Origin: Eurosta solidaginis
Lineage: Eukaryota; Arthropoda; Insecta; Diptera; Tephritidae
NCBI RefSeq assembly: GCF_040869045.1
Contig: NC_090320.1
Coordinates: forward strand, 240,374,978 to 240,438,977
DNA length: 64,000 nucleotides
Direction: 5' to 3'
Position numbers and translations under genes: made by a program. Below are positions 23,056-33,533 of the stretch, in pieces. The notes below the pieces were generated by a model, which saw only the letters and a program-made list of their open reading frames with translations, had not been told where the DNA came from and did no database searches. Each line of letters begins with the position of its first letter. Position 1 is the stretch's first letter.

Positions 23056-23900
23056 TTTAAGAATAAATGATACAAAGTCATGGGTACGACCACCATTTCT
23101 TGATGACGACTATGGTAAACGTACTGAGGATTTTGAATTGGGGCCATATAGCTTGACTGTTCGTGTCATGGATAGTGAAGATCTTGGTACCTAAGCGGGA
23201 GCCTTCAACATATAGCTAATATTCGTCTACAAACAGCCGTTGGAGTGTGATAATGCAATTAATTGTCACTTCTTTGAACTGCCTGTTCCAGAATTCTAGC
23301 ATACGATTCGAAAAGCTACATGGTTGTCTTCTGTCGGGAAACTTAGACAGCAAATTGCAAAGGGATAATAAATCGCAGCATCAAGTGGATCTCGATGATG
23401 TAAAAAATACGGGTCCAAGATCGCATGATATGTTTGCCGCCATGAAGTTGGTCACCCAGCAGACAACTGATGCATTTTATACTAAGATCTCACAACTGCC
23501 CTTAAGAGCAATCTTCGATCGAACAACATATCCAAATAGCGGGAGACGATATCAAACGCTCCTTGGTACAAGTAGCCAATCGGCCTTTGGAGTTTGCAAC
23601 AGAAACAAAAACTTAGTAAATAGCACTTTTTCCATCGGTGGTAGCATAGGAAGGGCGAGGCCAAACTATGTTGAAAGGGGTGGTCTCAGAATTAAACGTT
23701 TTATTGGAGTCAGCTGGAAAGAGAGGCCTTTGTTTTTGATTTTTAGAAATCTTTAATAAATCTGTTATACGAGTAACATCCGACATGAGACGTCAATCAC
23801 TTAAGGAAGTAATAACGGCTTCGCAGAAATTGATGCGCAGAACTTATTTGCGATTAATGGATTGGCTCTTTGAGAGCTCACCCCGCTGGGTGAGATGAGC
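23056..23900 (+). pseudogene. Unidentified coding-like remnant in several frames
   Basis: Three separate stretches look protein-coding but lie in different frames. The first is 23067-23195, ending at TAA (SWVRPPFLDDDYGKRTEDFE and onward). The second is 23247-23756, open for 169 codons. The third is an overlapping frame around 23540-23605 (DDIKRSLVQVANRPLEFATE), with related-looking sequence in yet another frame near 23690-23880. Frame switching over about 800 bp suggests a decayed host gene or processed pseudogene rather than a working gene. I do not recognise the family and assign no function. A mobile-element origin is also possible. Confidence 0.3.
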
Positions 23901-24885
23901 AACTTCATCCGGTTTTTCCATTATGTTAGAGGGAAACTAAACATTTTGGATATGTGAGATCCTGACGGACCAACCAGTTCAACCCAGCAGCGTAAGTGAA
24001 CCCCTCCGATTCCACAAAGATCCAGTTTTACTTACCTAAGAGATTCGGATTAGTGTCACCTTCAGGAAAACTAGTAAGCAAGCTTATCTAGCTCGCCGAG
24101 TACATATTCTGTAGGAACTATACTCATATTGATTCAATTCGAGTGTTCGGTTAGTAGAGATCTTTAGTTCTCTTTGACCAAAAGAGCTCTAAAGCGTCAC
24201 GTTTAATGCAAAACGTACAACACACGAGTTCGGAGCCAACAAATACGTCCAAAGAAAAGAACGATTTTAACTGTAAATTTGTACACTAGTTCGGAGCAAT
24301 CGAAATAGTGTCAATAAAGAACTAGTTCCAAAGTGGTTTGTCTGGTTCGGAACTAGTGAAAATGTAGTGCAGCAGGGACAACTTCTCCATCGCCTAAGAT
24401 ATCGCCATGGTATATTCGCTAGTTAAAAGAATGTAAACGAGAAAGATGGCGAACTAGTAATGATTTCGGATGCACTAGAAGTGCACTAGTTTTGAACTAG
24501 AGATTTTCCCTACAGGGTTAGCACAAATGTATGTATATCCTAAACGTTCGGGATTTTCTAGCTATAGAGGTTCTAAGCTGGACTTATTTACTGAAGGTCC
24601 CCGACTAAAACACCCGACATCGAAATACTTGCGACAATTTTTCCAAAAAGTCGTGGAAGTTTCATATAGCTTTGTAGCTCATCGACGAGTATATAGCATG
24701 AGTCGGGGCCCTTCGACACTCCTACTAAACTGAAACCATATTGAACTCCTGAAGGAGCTAACTGAAGTTCTTGTGAAATGTGGTGCTATAGTTACAGTGA
24801 AGTGAATCAAAATAATGAATTATAACTGTGTTAATTTTATAAGTAGGTAAAATGAAACACAATGTTTAAAATTGCATTGGTTTTT
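23901..24885. other. Unassigned DNA with a possible small MITE at about 24109-24518
   Basis: The right end GAACTAGAGATTTTCCCTAC (about 24493-24512) is weakly mirrored by TTCTGTAGGAACTA near 24109. Between them the motif CTAGTTCGGA or GTTCGGA recurs four times. Support is weak. Nothing else was seen in this stretch. Confidence 0.25.
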
Positions 24886-26640
24886 GATTTGTCGATATTT
24901 CGGCATCAAACTGAAGACATCTTCAGCACTGTTGGTAAAAGCCCCGACACATAAGCAGTTTTTCATACAGATTAGTTTAACACAAGCTTATGCATTATGA
25001 GCAGATTGCACGTATTTTTATGGAGAACGGTAGAATGAGCGACACTGGCGCCATCTGATATTAAAAAGTAGCCATCTCCCAAATTTTGTTCCAAGCAAAC
25101 CATAAGAAGAAGAATTTGACATTTGCTTTGGCTAAGGGTGTTGGCACACTTTGCAAGTTAAATTATTTTTCCCACTGGTTGGTAAATTTTCTAACATTTT
25201 TCGCATATAAAAACTGCAATATAACAATCGAATACGACACAAAATATGTTAGCAAGTATTTTTGTTGTATAGGGAGAATGATTACAAGAGTGCTTCGCGA
25301 AATTTTGTATGTGAATGGGCAAGGCGTAATAATCTTCACTTGCCACGTCTTAAGTTCCTTCATATTTATAAACGCAACATCTTGGTTGATTGTGGCGATG
25401 TTATTGGAATGCATAAGCTTGTGTTAAACGCATCTATATGAAAAATGTCATTGTGTCACGGCCTTAAACAAATATATAAAGAGGAACATTAGTTTTGGAT
25501 ATATAGAAGAAAAATATGTCGTCATATAACATTATGATTTAGTGATCTTAAATATGTTGCTAGCGGAATAATTGCTGAACGCTGCTTTCGTTCATGTGCG
25601 CCGTGCGACTTGCATTTTGTGTTGTTGTTGCTTAAGCAATAAATTGCGATATGGCGCATTGGTCTGTTTCACTTTTATAATTAATTATCTTATCGTTAGG
25701 CGTGTTCAGAATGTGGAGCATTTCCACGGTGAAGCGCTTATTATATTGTTTCTCTATGTCCAATATAGTAACATTTTGGAGATCGGGATAGTGGCCCCTA
25801 TCTTTACAGTGGGCCGTTAAGGCCATTTTATTTTCCGAAGCGATGTTGATAACTTTAATATTGGACTTATAGTCGGAAATCCTTGTCTTTAATTTTAATT
25901 TGGTTTTCTCCACATATAACTTCTCGCATAAGTGAGACACGTGACCGTTACTTGGGATTCTGTATATTACGTTGGATATCTCATAATTTGGAATTCTGTC
26001 CTTTGTATTGCTTTAAATATGTCTCAATGTATTGTTGTACGTGAACACTATTTTGACCTTTTCTTTGTCATATAAATCCGATTTCTTGATCCTTCATGCA
26101 ATTCTTGGTACACAGGTTATTGCTTTGTATATTTTGTTATTAGCTTCTTCGGTTTCTTGTTCATTGCGTGCTCTGGTATAGACATTTCGGACCGGTTTAT
26201 TGACCAATCTACTTGGAAACTCATTTTCCTCTAGAGGTTTTTTGATGATAGTAATATTCTTCTTGTGATACATTCTGTCGCTTGTTGAAAGTACCCGTCT
26301 TGTTTTTGCGGTTTTTAATATTGTACTTCTTTCATGTTCTGAATAAAAGTTTTTAGCCTTCCCGAAGCTGTTCGTTTTTTGTACCAGTCAATATATAATT
26401 TTTGTTTCTTCTGTTTATTAACGTCCAAGTACGGTAGTTGGCAGTCTTTCTCCGCCTGTATTGTAAATTTAATGCTTCTGGTGTAGCTGTTGAGTTGAGT
26501 TAGAACGTTATCAACTTCTTCCGCTTTTACACCGGCAAATAAGTCTTCTACATAATTTGTAAGTTGGCGTGGTTTGCTAGTATTTTCCGGCTCGAATCTT
26601 GTTTGCACACTTAAACACATTAAATGAAAATCGGTTCGGA
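24886..26640 (-). mobile_element. Penelope-like element, 5'-truncated
   Basis: Protein homology on the minus strand runs from 26620 down to about 25630. Downstream is non-coding sequence to 24886 that contains an inverted repeat: a ~40-bp stretch at 25408-25447 (GCATAAGCTTGTGTTAAAC) recurs in the opposite orientation at about 24963-25003. The end near 24900 reads CTGAAGATGTCTTCAG then GATGCCGAAAT on the minus strand, a feature of Penelope terminal repeats and possible hammerhead-type motif. Confidence 0.7.
25632..26620 (-). pseudogene. Penelope-like reverse transcriptase and GIY-YIG region, broken
   Basis: 26620-26315 encodes the end of the RT: a box read as NYVEDLFAG (Penelope elements normally have YVDD, so one catalytic Asp is now Glu, 26546-26548), then LNSYTRSIKFTIQAE and QLPYLDV with WYKKRTASGRL, all typical of Penelope. 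25940-25632 is the C-terminal part next to the GIY-YIG nuclease (SHLCEKLYVEKTKLKLKTRI, ALTAHCKDRGHYPD). The 370 bp between them lacks an open frame. The element would use target-primed reverse transcription, but this copy is inactive through truncation, frameshifts and the active-site change. Confidence 0.72.
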
Positions 26641-27023
26641 TGTATTCATTCAGATAAGATTAAGTTACAACGAAAAAAACTAGTAAACTATTGCCAGCCT
26701 TCTTGCTATACAAGGAAGTATTTTTGGAACACCTGTGTTCCATATGTGCGAAAGGGTTAAAAATACGGTCATAATATACACGTATCACTAAACTTATGTG
26801 AACTTAATACCACAATTCAACTGTACAAATATAGAAACGAGCAATTAAATTTTCCTTTGGAAAGGAATAGAATATATGTGTTAACTTCATTTTGCTGGAA
26901 TAAACATAATAACCTTGAATTTGTTATTTTGGTAGAACAAAAGCTATTTGTTTAACTGATTTAGAATTTGTATTACGCTTGACGCATTAAGCACAAAAAA
27001 TAAAAAAAAATAATAATTAATGC
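26641..27023. other. AT-rich DNA, no gene seen
   Basis: No supported feature. Confidence 0.35.
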
Positions 27024-29505
27024 TTGGCGCGATTTATCTCCAAGAAGATTTATACCGAACTTCTCTTCGAGTTTGCGTCTTGCTCTCTTTTGATTTTCCC
27101 TTTTATGTGTCAGAAGAGAATCTGTCGTCCGTGTTCATCACCATGCTCGTCGCCTCTGCACATGACGCCTAAAGGTGTCGATGAATGTAGACCTTGTCGC
27201 GACTATAGGAAAGCAAATGCAATAACAACTCCAGACAGATATCCTATTCGCCATATTCAAGACATTTCAAATTTTCTTGAAGGGTGTATAACTTTCTCAA
27301 AGATAGATATTTGTCGTTCCTATAGCAGAAGAGGACATTCATAAAACAGCAATCATAACCCCCTTCGGCTTGTTCGAATTTCCGACTATGCCTTTTGGTC
27401 TGCGAAATTCGGCACAAACATTCCAGCGCTTTATGCACCAAGTAGTTAGAGGTTTTGACTTTGTGTATGTTTATCTTGATGATATTTTGATCTTCAGCAA
27501 ATATCATGAGGAACACAAGACACATCTTTGTAGTCATTTTAAGCGATTAGTTGAATATGACTTCAGTGTTAAGGCTTCTAAGTCTATTTTTGGAGTTCAA
27601 GAACTAATTTTTCTTGGTCATAAAATTACCGTTAATGGTATTAGACCTACTAAAGAAAAAGTGCAAGCTATTACAGAGTTTCCAGCTCCTACATCAATCA
27701 AGCAGCTACAAAATTTTTTAGGTATGGTTAATTTCTATCATCGTTTCATTCCAAATATTGCAAGAATTTTGTCTCCCTTATATACACATGTTACAAATTT
27801 ACAGAAGCTAGGTACAAAGGGTAAGGAGTTTAAATGGTCCCAAGAGTGTGAAACTGCATTCAAATCTGTAAAGTTATCATTGTCAAATGCAACATTATTG
27901 GCATTTCCAAAAGCAGACGCCCCAGTTTCTATTAGCACTGATGCTTCAAACACAGCATTAGGGGATGTTTTACAGCAATATGTTAATAACCAGTGGCAGC
28001 CTTTGTCATTTTTTACCAAAAAACTGAACCCAGCTCAAATAAAGTATTCCACTTTCGACAAAGAAGTTTTAGCTATGTACGAAGCAATTACACAGTTTCA
28101 ATATTTTGGTGAGGGCCGAGATTTTTTTGTTCTTACAGAACAAACAACAGCTCTTTTCACATAAACTGAACGATTTCCCAGGCAAGCTCGCCAATTGGGT
28201 TTCATTTCGCAATTCACTGGAGATATTCGATACATTAAAGGCTGTGATAATATTGTTGAAGGATCATTATCGGTACCAGGATTAGATTCGGTTAAATTGG
28301 ATATTCCTTACTTTGAAACTTTAGCTAAAGAGCAAGAACTCGATGAATAGCTTAAACACTTAACAGCCAATCAATCGGAAAGTTCATCTTATCAATTAAG
28401 ACAAATAGAATTTTCCCCTGGCAAGCTCCTTTGGTGTAATTTGTCTACTAGCATATGCCGACCTTACGTCCCTTCCACTGTTCGAAAGAAAATATTTAAT
28501 TTAATTTATGATGTTTCCCACCCTAGTATTAGATCAACTCGGAAGAAAGTCACTCATTTATATTTTTGGCCTAAAATTAATAAAGATGTAAATGAATGAT
28601 CTAAGCAATGTTTACAATGCCAAAAATGTAAAGTTGGCAGACACACGAAATTTCAGTTAGAAAAGATTCCCATACCCCCTGGTCATTTCGAACATATACG
28701 TATAGACTTGGTTGGACCTTTACCACCACCCAATGAGTACCGATACATTTTGTCATTAATTGATCGTTTTTCAAGGTAGCCAGAAGCTTATCCTTTAAAG
28801 CACATTGAGTCTAAAACTGTTGCTCAATGTTTGGTAAGGGAATATGTCTCTAGATTTGGTGTGCCAACTTGTATCACAACAGATCAAGGCTCTCAGTTTG
28901 AGTCCAAGTTGTTTCGCGAACTCTGTAATTTTCTAGGTACAACAAGAACTAGGACATAACCCTACCATCCCCAACAAATGGGATTAGAGGGATTTCATAG
29001 GACACCAAAGACTTCCATAAGATGTTCTAACAATTATGTTAAGTGGACAGAACAATTACCGTAAATTTTGCTAAGTCTTAGAACCACGTTCAAAGAGGAA
29101 ATTTGTGCTACTCCAGCTGAAATAATGTATGGTGAGAATATTAAAGTGCCAGGAGCAAATCGTCCAACCAATCATGGCACCACAAACAGTGATCCATTAA
29201 ATTTTGTTAACAAAATTCGTGATTATTTTGAAAATATTCGTTCCGAAGAAAAATAACCTATTAAAATTACGGCGTATATTCCTACTGATTTGAAGTCCTG
29301 CTCACACGTTTTTATTAGAATAGACATGACGAAAAATGATTGGAACCAACATATGAAAGTCCATTTCCTGTGATTAGACACTTTCGAAAAACATTCTTGG
29401 TGCGGAAAAACTATAGTAATATAAATATTTCAATCGATAGGCTAAAGCCAGCTTATATTTTTTCGGAAAACAAAAAGAAGGTTGTAGATTTTAATTTATA
29501 AGGTT
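27024..29505 (+). pseudogene. Ty3/gypsy pol remnant (reverse transcriptase, RNase H, integrase)
   Basis: RT starts at about 27100 (SSPLHMTPKGVDECRPCRDY, then PDRYPIRHIQD). After a frameshift near 27330 it continues as FEFPTMPFGLRNSAQTFQRF with the catalytic YLDD (VYVYLDDILIFS) and GHKITVNGIRPT. RNase H shows STDASNTALGDVL. A TAA at 28162 ends the long frame. Further stops at 28348, 28597 and 28777 interrupt the integrase, which still shows its zinc finger (HPSIRSTRKKVTHLYFWP, CLQCQKCK), the catalytic segments IDLVGPLPP and TTDQGSQF, and a Glu in the GLEGFHRT box. A chromodomain-less tail reaches 29505. No gag or protease lies upstream, so the element is 5'-truncated. Confidence 0.85.
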
Positions 29506-29530
29506 TTCACTTAAATTTTTTTTTTTTTTG

Positions 29531-29735
29531 GGCGAGGGGGAGGGGGCGGGGAGCTTTACTCACTTTGTTTGTTAAAACTTTGTTGATTTATTGATATTTG
29601 AAATATATAAAAAGTGAGCAAATAGGTGTTAAAAAATATGTTAAAAAAAATTTGTAAAACGAAAATTATTCTACAAGATTTTCTCAACTTTAAAAGTTCA
29701 GTTAAATAAATATTTTAAAACAACTAACAAAATTG
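29531..29735 (+). repeat. Polypurine tract and probable gypsy LTR
   Basis: A purine-rich run (GGGCGAGGGGGAGGGGGCGG at 29530-29549) directly follows the pol end, as a polypurine tract should. About 180 bp of AT-rich sequence follow, ending at ATTGGTGAC (29731-29739), which resembles an LTR/primer-binding-site junction. The LTR limits are inferred because no second copy is present. Confidence 0.45.
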
Positions 29736-30649
29736 GTGACTATTTCAATAGCCATCACCAGCAGCCGAACAAGCAACGGCCATCCAGCCATACCACCCCA
29801 AAGCGGCGACCACCGAGAGGCTCCCGAGGCAACCAGTGGTCCTTTGACGCCGTTAACAAGCCAGCGCAACACATCTGCACAAAAAAGTATAAGTATCCAA
29901 AACAGGCAAAACCGTAAGTAGAAAACAACCCCTCACAGAAAAGTGATAAATTTCATAATTAAAAGTCTCAAAAAAAAAAAAGAAAAATTTTCCCGCCAAA
30001 ACTTTAAGAAAACTCGCCAAAAATCATACTTCTCAGCTGCAGTATATGTATATTCATAATACACCCCGGCATACAAGAGAAAAACGGTAGATATCCTATA
30101 TCAAAAAAATAAGTGTTTCGTTGGGAAAAAGTTTGCGTTTGATTTGTGTGTACAACAATCTTCCCTCCTCCCTCTGCACATTCAATTGCTGTGCACACCC
30201 ATCACATAAATACAGTCCACTACTCCTACTTATTATTTATCAATTTATACATTAAAAATCAATTTACACATACATACCCCTACTGTACTCCGCGGTACGG
30301 TTATTCGCAAAATACATACAGTATAGAGTACCAAAAAGAACTTCAGTTGGCACAGTGGGCACGCTTCCCAAATTCTCCACATAAAATATTTTATATAGCC
30401 GAAGTCAAACCAACTAACCGTGTTTAGCTGGTCTAATCCTAAAACTTACCGATAATAATACTCCCTCGAAAGATAGTATTAACGAAAAAAAAATATAAAT
30501 AAATGTAATCAGCTCTCTCTCCCCTTGGTCAAACAAAATTCTCCCTATAAAGAAAAGCAATTCCTTTATTAAAATGTACAGTTCCGTCCAAAATAAGTTC
30601 ATCTCCTTTTTTTCACTGACTACTTCACTCGGTTCGCTCAACACCCCTA
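29736..30649 (+). other. Unresolved junction region (possible retroelement leader and BEL 5' sequence)
   Basis: 29733-29921 is an open frame rich in Ser, Thr, Pro and Gln, such as might start a gag, followed by GTAAGT-like sequence at 29910. 29950-30430 is AC-rich non-coding DNA that could be BEL LTR/leader. I could not fix either boundary. Confidence 0.3.
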
Positions 30650-31845
30650 CAGGAAAATACCAAGTCAGCACTAGCAGTAAAGGACAAAAACATCGACCTC
30701 TTTTGGGCGAGAGTCCAGAGCGCCTATGATGCGAACGATGACCGTCGCAAGATCTCAAATCTTCTGCCTTCGGGAAACAGAGGGCATGCTTAATAGCATA
30801 TGAGGACACCAAGAGTCAAATCGATGATGAAATGCAGCTCAAGATAATGAGTAATCCCGTCCCCGCTACAATCACCACTCCACAAGGGAGTTCCGGGATG
30901 CACCTCAAAGTACCCGCCTGTGACACCGAAGTCTTCTACGCGAGTTATGATCAATGGCCGTCCTTCCCTGACATGTTCACTGCGGTCTATATCAACCACC
31001 CAAAACTCTAGAGCGCCTAAAAACTATACCATCTCAGGTACAAGACCCAAGGCAAAGCCGGCCAGATAGTAAAACAATTCCCACTTAGCGATGACAATTT
31101 TGCACTGGCATGGGAAGCCCTGAAATCCCGATATGAAAATAAAAGAGTCTTCGTCGCTAATCAGATAAAAATCCTCATGAATCTCAAGGCCATCCAAACT
31201 GAAAACAGCGAAGATATCCACCGATTGCAATCTTCAGTGAACAACTGCCTGCAAATTTTAGCAACTCAACAAGTCTCAACTGAGAATTGGGACCCCATAC
31301 TAATTTATTTGGTAACCTCCAAGCTCCCAAAAAATACTGTTGCGCTTTGGGAACAATCGTTAAGCTCGCGAAGAGACCTCCCGAACTGGCCAAATGAACC
31401 AGTTTCTGACCACTCGGTATGAAATAGTGGAACGGGTGGATCAATGGCGTCCAACCAAACCCCAATACAATCCCCCCTCCGCAAGTTTCTCAAGGGCACC
31501 TCCCAATCAAAATAAGCCCTCTTTCAGACCAGGTCAGCCCCAGAGCAATAACAGTAACTCCCTCACGCACACAAATTCCCACGCGGCAGAGCAACAAAAG
31601 ATTTATGTTTGCAAACTGTGCGAACATTCTTCGCACACGCTTCAGAGCTGTTTGCGCTACAAAAAACTGTTGATCCCAGAGCAGAAAATTTGTAAAAGAA
31701 AACAATCTGTGCGAGAATTGCTTATCCCAGACGCACCTTCTCCAGGATTGTTCAAGCACAAGAACGTGCCTTCACTGCAAAGGGCGACACAACTCCACCC
31801 TTCATGATACCGCAGCCCCTCATCGTACCACTGGACCGAGAAGAT
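30650..31845 (+). pseudogene. BEL/Pao gag remnant
   Basis: Open pieces in shifting frames encode a BEL-type Gag. The N-terminal region has NIDLFWARVQSAYDANDDRR near 30690, with stops at 30790. The capsid-like core includes FALAWEALKSRYENKRVF (about 31095-31150) and LKAIQTENSEDIHRLQSSVN (31183-31243), then SKLPKNTVALWEQSL. After another shift, two zinc-knuckle-like segments can be seen: CKLCEHSSHTLQSC (31612-31653) and, in the next frame, CENCL then CLHCKGRHNSTLHD (about 31710-31815). Gag would package element RNA. At least three frame disruptions make this copy non-functional. It is the 5' part of the element continued at 57314 and 62838. Confidence 0.78.
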
Positions 31846-32621
31846 TGACATCCAAGTTAACAACCATAGGATCTAGCAGTACCAGCCAACAGGGCATCAA
31901 GGAAGCAGCATCTACGGAGGAACTTCCCTCTACCTCAAACGCAGCCCATATCCAGTCATTCCACTCCGAGCAGGACAACAAGATAATACTCCCCACAGCG
32001 GTTGTTTCCGTAGAACACAGAGGCGACCTCTTCAAACTTAGGGCATTAATCGACCAAAGCTTCGAACGAAGTTTCGTCTCATCCAAGGCTCAGGCAAAGC
32101 TGAGGCGCCCTTACAAACATTCCCTCTATGAAATTTCGGGAATGGGAAGCGGAGTCGTGCAAACCTCCAATAAGCTCTGCTTCCTAACTTTGGTCTCAAG
32201 TGATAACAAAGTCAAAATCAAAGCCCAAGCCATAGTGTTACCAAAGCTAACAAGGTTGCTCCCCACTCCAAAATTAAATTACCAACAGAGTTGTAAATGG
32301 TCGCATCTAAAATTAGCAGACCAAGATTGTCAAAACCCTTCTCAAATTCATCTCGTATTAAGCAGCTACCTCGTCCCCCAAATAATGCTAGATAGCATCG
32401 AGAAAATCTCTCCCACGTTGCTAGCACAAAACACCATATTTGGCTGGATTTTAAGCGGCCAAATCCCCGAAATGGTGGCATCACACTCTACCCAAGCCTG
32501 TGAGGTGACTGATGCCCTAGACCAACAGCTCAGACAGTTTTGGGAAATAGAAGAAAGAAGAATGGCCGCCCTGCGACCACATGGAAGAAACTAGTCCGAC
32601 TGAAGTAGAACGCAAGGGCAA
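31845..32621 (+). pseudogene. BEL/Pao protease and start of reverse transcriptase, cut by insertion
   Basis: The frame 31845-32594 contains the BEL aspartic protease: the active-site Asp in ALIDQSFERSFVSS (relatives have DSGS/DQGS), a flap region, then IMLDSIEKISPTLLAQNTIF and GWILSGQ, which mark the linker to RT, and RQFWEIEE. A one-base shift near 32580 moves the frame to EETSPTEVERKGKY, the start of RT, which stops at 32621 where another retroelement has landed. The reading resumes at 57318 with YSFYLPHHAVVKP once that insertion and one copy of its duplication are removed. Confidence 0.8.
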
Positions 32622-32625
32622 ATAC

Positions 32626-32836
32626 TGTAGTGTAAACAGCCAACAATTTCAATGCCAAACGGGTAAACCACTTAATGTGCTACCCTGTGACAAAATGAGT
32701 CTAAGCTTTAATCAACACAAAGTGGTGCATTTACTAATTGTTGCTGATAGCGCAATTCCAACGATTTAATACAGATATATGTGCACCGCGCGACCAAACC
32801 AAATTCGCACTTAAACCTCAAAACGCACATTTTATA
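32626..32836 (+). repeat. 5' LTR (211 bp) of the mdg1-like element
   Basis: Starts TGTAGTGTAAACAGCC and ends CACATTTTATA. I count about 9 differences from the 3' LTR at 57103-57313 (roughly 4 percent), so the insertion is older than the errantivirus it contains. Confidence 0.85.
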
Positions 32837-32854
32837 TGGCGATCCTGCCTTTGA
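32837..32854 (+). other. Primer-binding site
   Basis: TGGCGATCCTGCCTTTGA directly follows the LTR. It starts with the TGG expected from pairing to a tRNA CCA end. A tRNA-Arg primer, as in the mdg1 group, is a guess. Confidence 0.55.
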
Positions 32855-33197
32855 TACTGCTGGCTCCTTTTCAGCCTAAGTTCATTACTGGCAAGGATAC
32901 TACTGGCTGATTATTCAGCCTAAGCCTTATAAGGAAACGAATTTACCAAACACAATAGTTTTTCTAAATTTACTCATGGATTATTATGAATAAAAATAAA
33001 CGGAACAGTGCGAGCAGCAGTAGACCGAAAGGAAGAAAGTGAAAGGCCAGGCGGAGAACAACCAGCGGCACCAGCAATATTCCAGCCAAAGGCATTATCT
33101 ACATAACAACATAATAACGTTTGAATTGGTATACAAAAGGAGTAACAGCAAAGGAAGTTGGTGCTAAACACAAATCTACGTCTTTAGCCAGCCAGAA

Positions 33198-33284
33198 ATG
33201 TCCAATGGTGATAAGGTGCTAAATAATTGGGAAGAAATTATTGAAGTCGGTCAGAGCATAAAAAGGGTAGAATTAACAACATGA
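33198..33284 (+). CDS. Small ORF (28 aa) in the mdg1-like leader
   Basis: ATG at 33198 opens MSNGDKVLNNWEEIIEVGQS and ends at TGA 33282. It may be the first codons of a truncated gag or a leader ORF. No family was recognised. A GCAG acceptor-like site preceded by a T-rich run lies downstream at about 33421-33432. Function unknown. Confidence 0.3.
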   Translation: MSNGDKVLNNWEEIIEVGQSIKRVELTT

Positions 33285-33533
33285 CTGGCAGCATAATACG
33301 TATAATTATAATAAGTATAATTAGCTTAATTCTGAAGTCGGCTTGACAATTTAGGCATTATTTTTAAGTAAGAAAATATTAGGGCAACCTAACGGCTGCC
33401 TATTGACAAGCAAAAATTTTATATTTTTGCAGTAAAATAAATATATTTTTTCCCCTCTAAATTATTTTCCCAGAAGAGGACATAGAAAACAAAAAAAAAA
33501 CATTTTTGTTTTTTTTAATAAAAATTAATAAAG

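Noticed and set aside
25086..25427. 113-codon plus-strand frame with membrane-like segments
   Set aside because: Lies in the non-coding terminal region of the minus-strand Penelope-like element and spans its inverted repeat.
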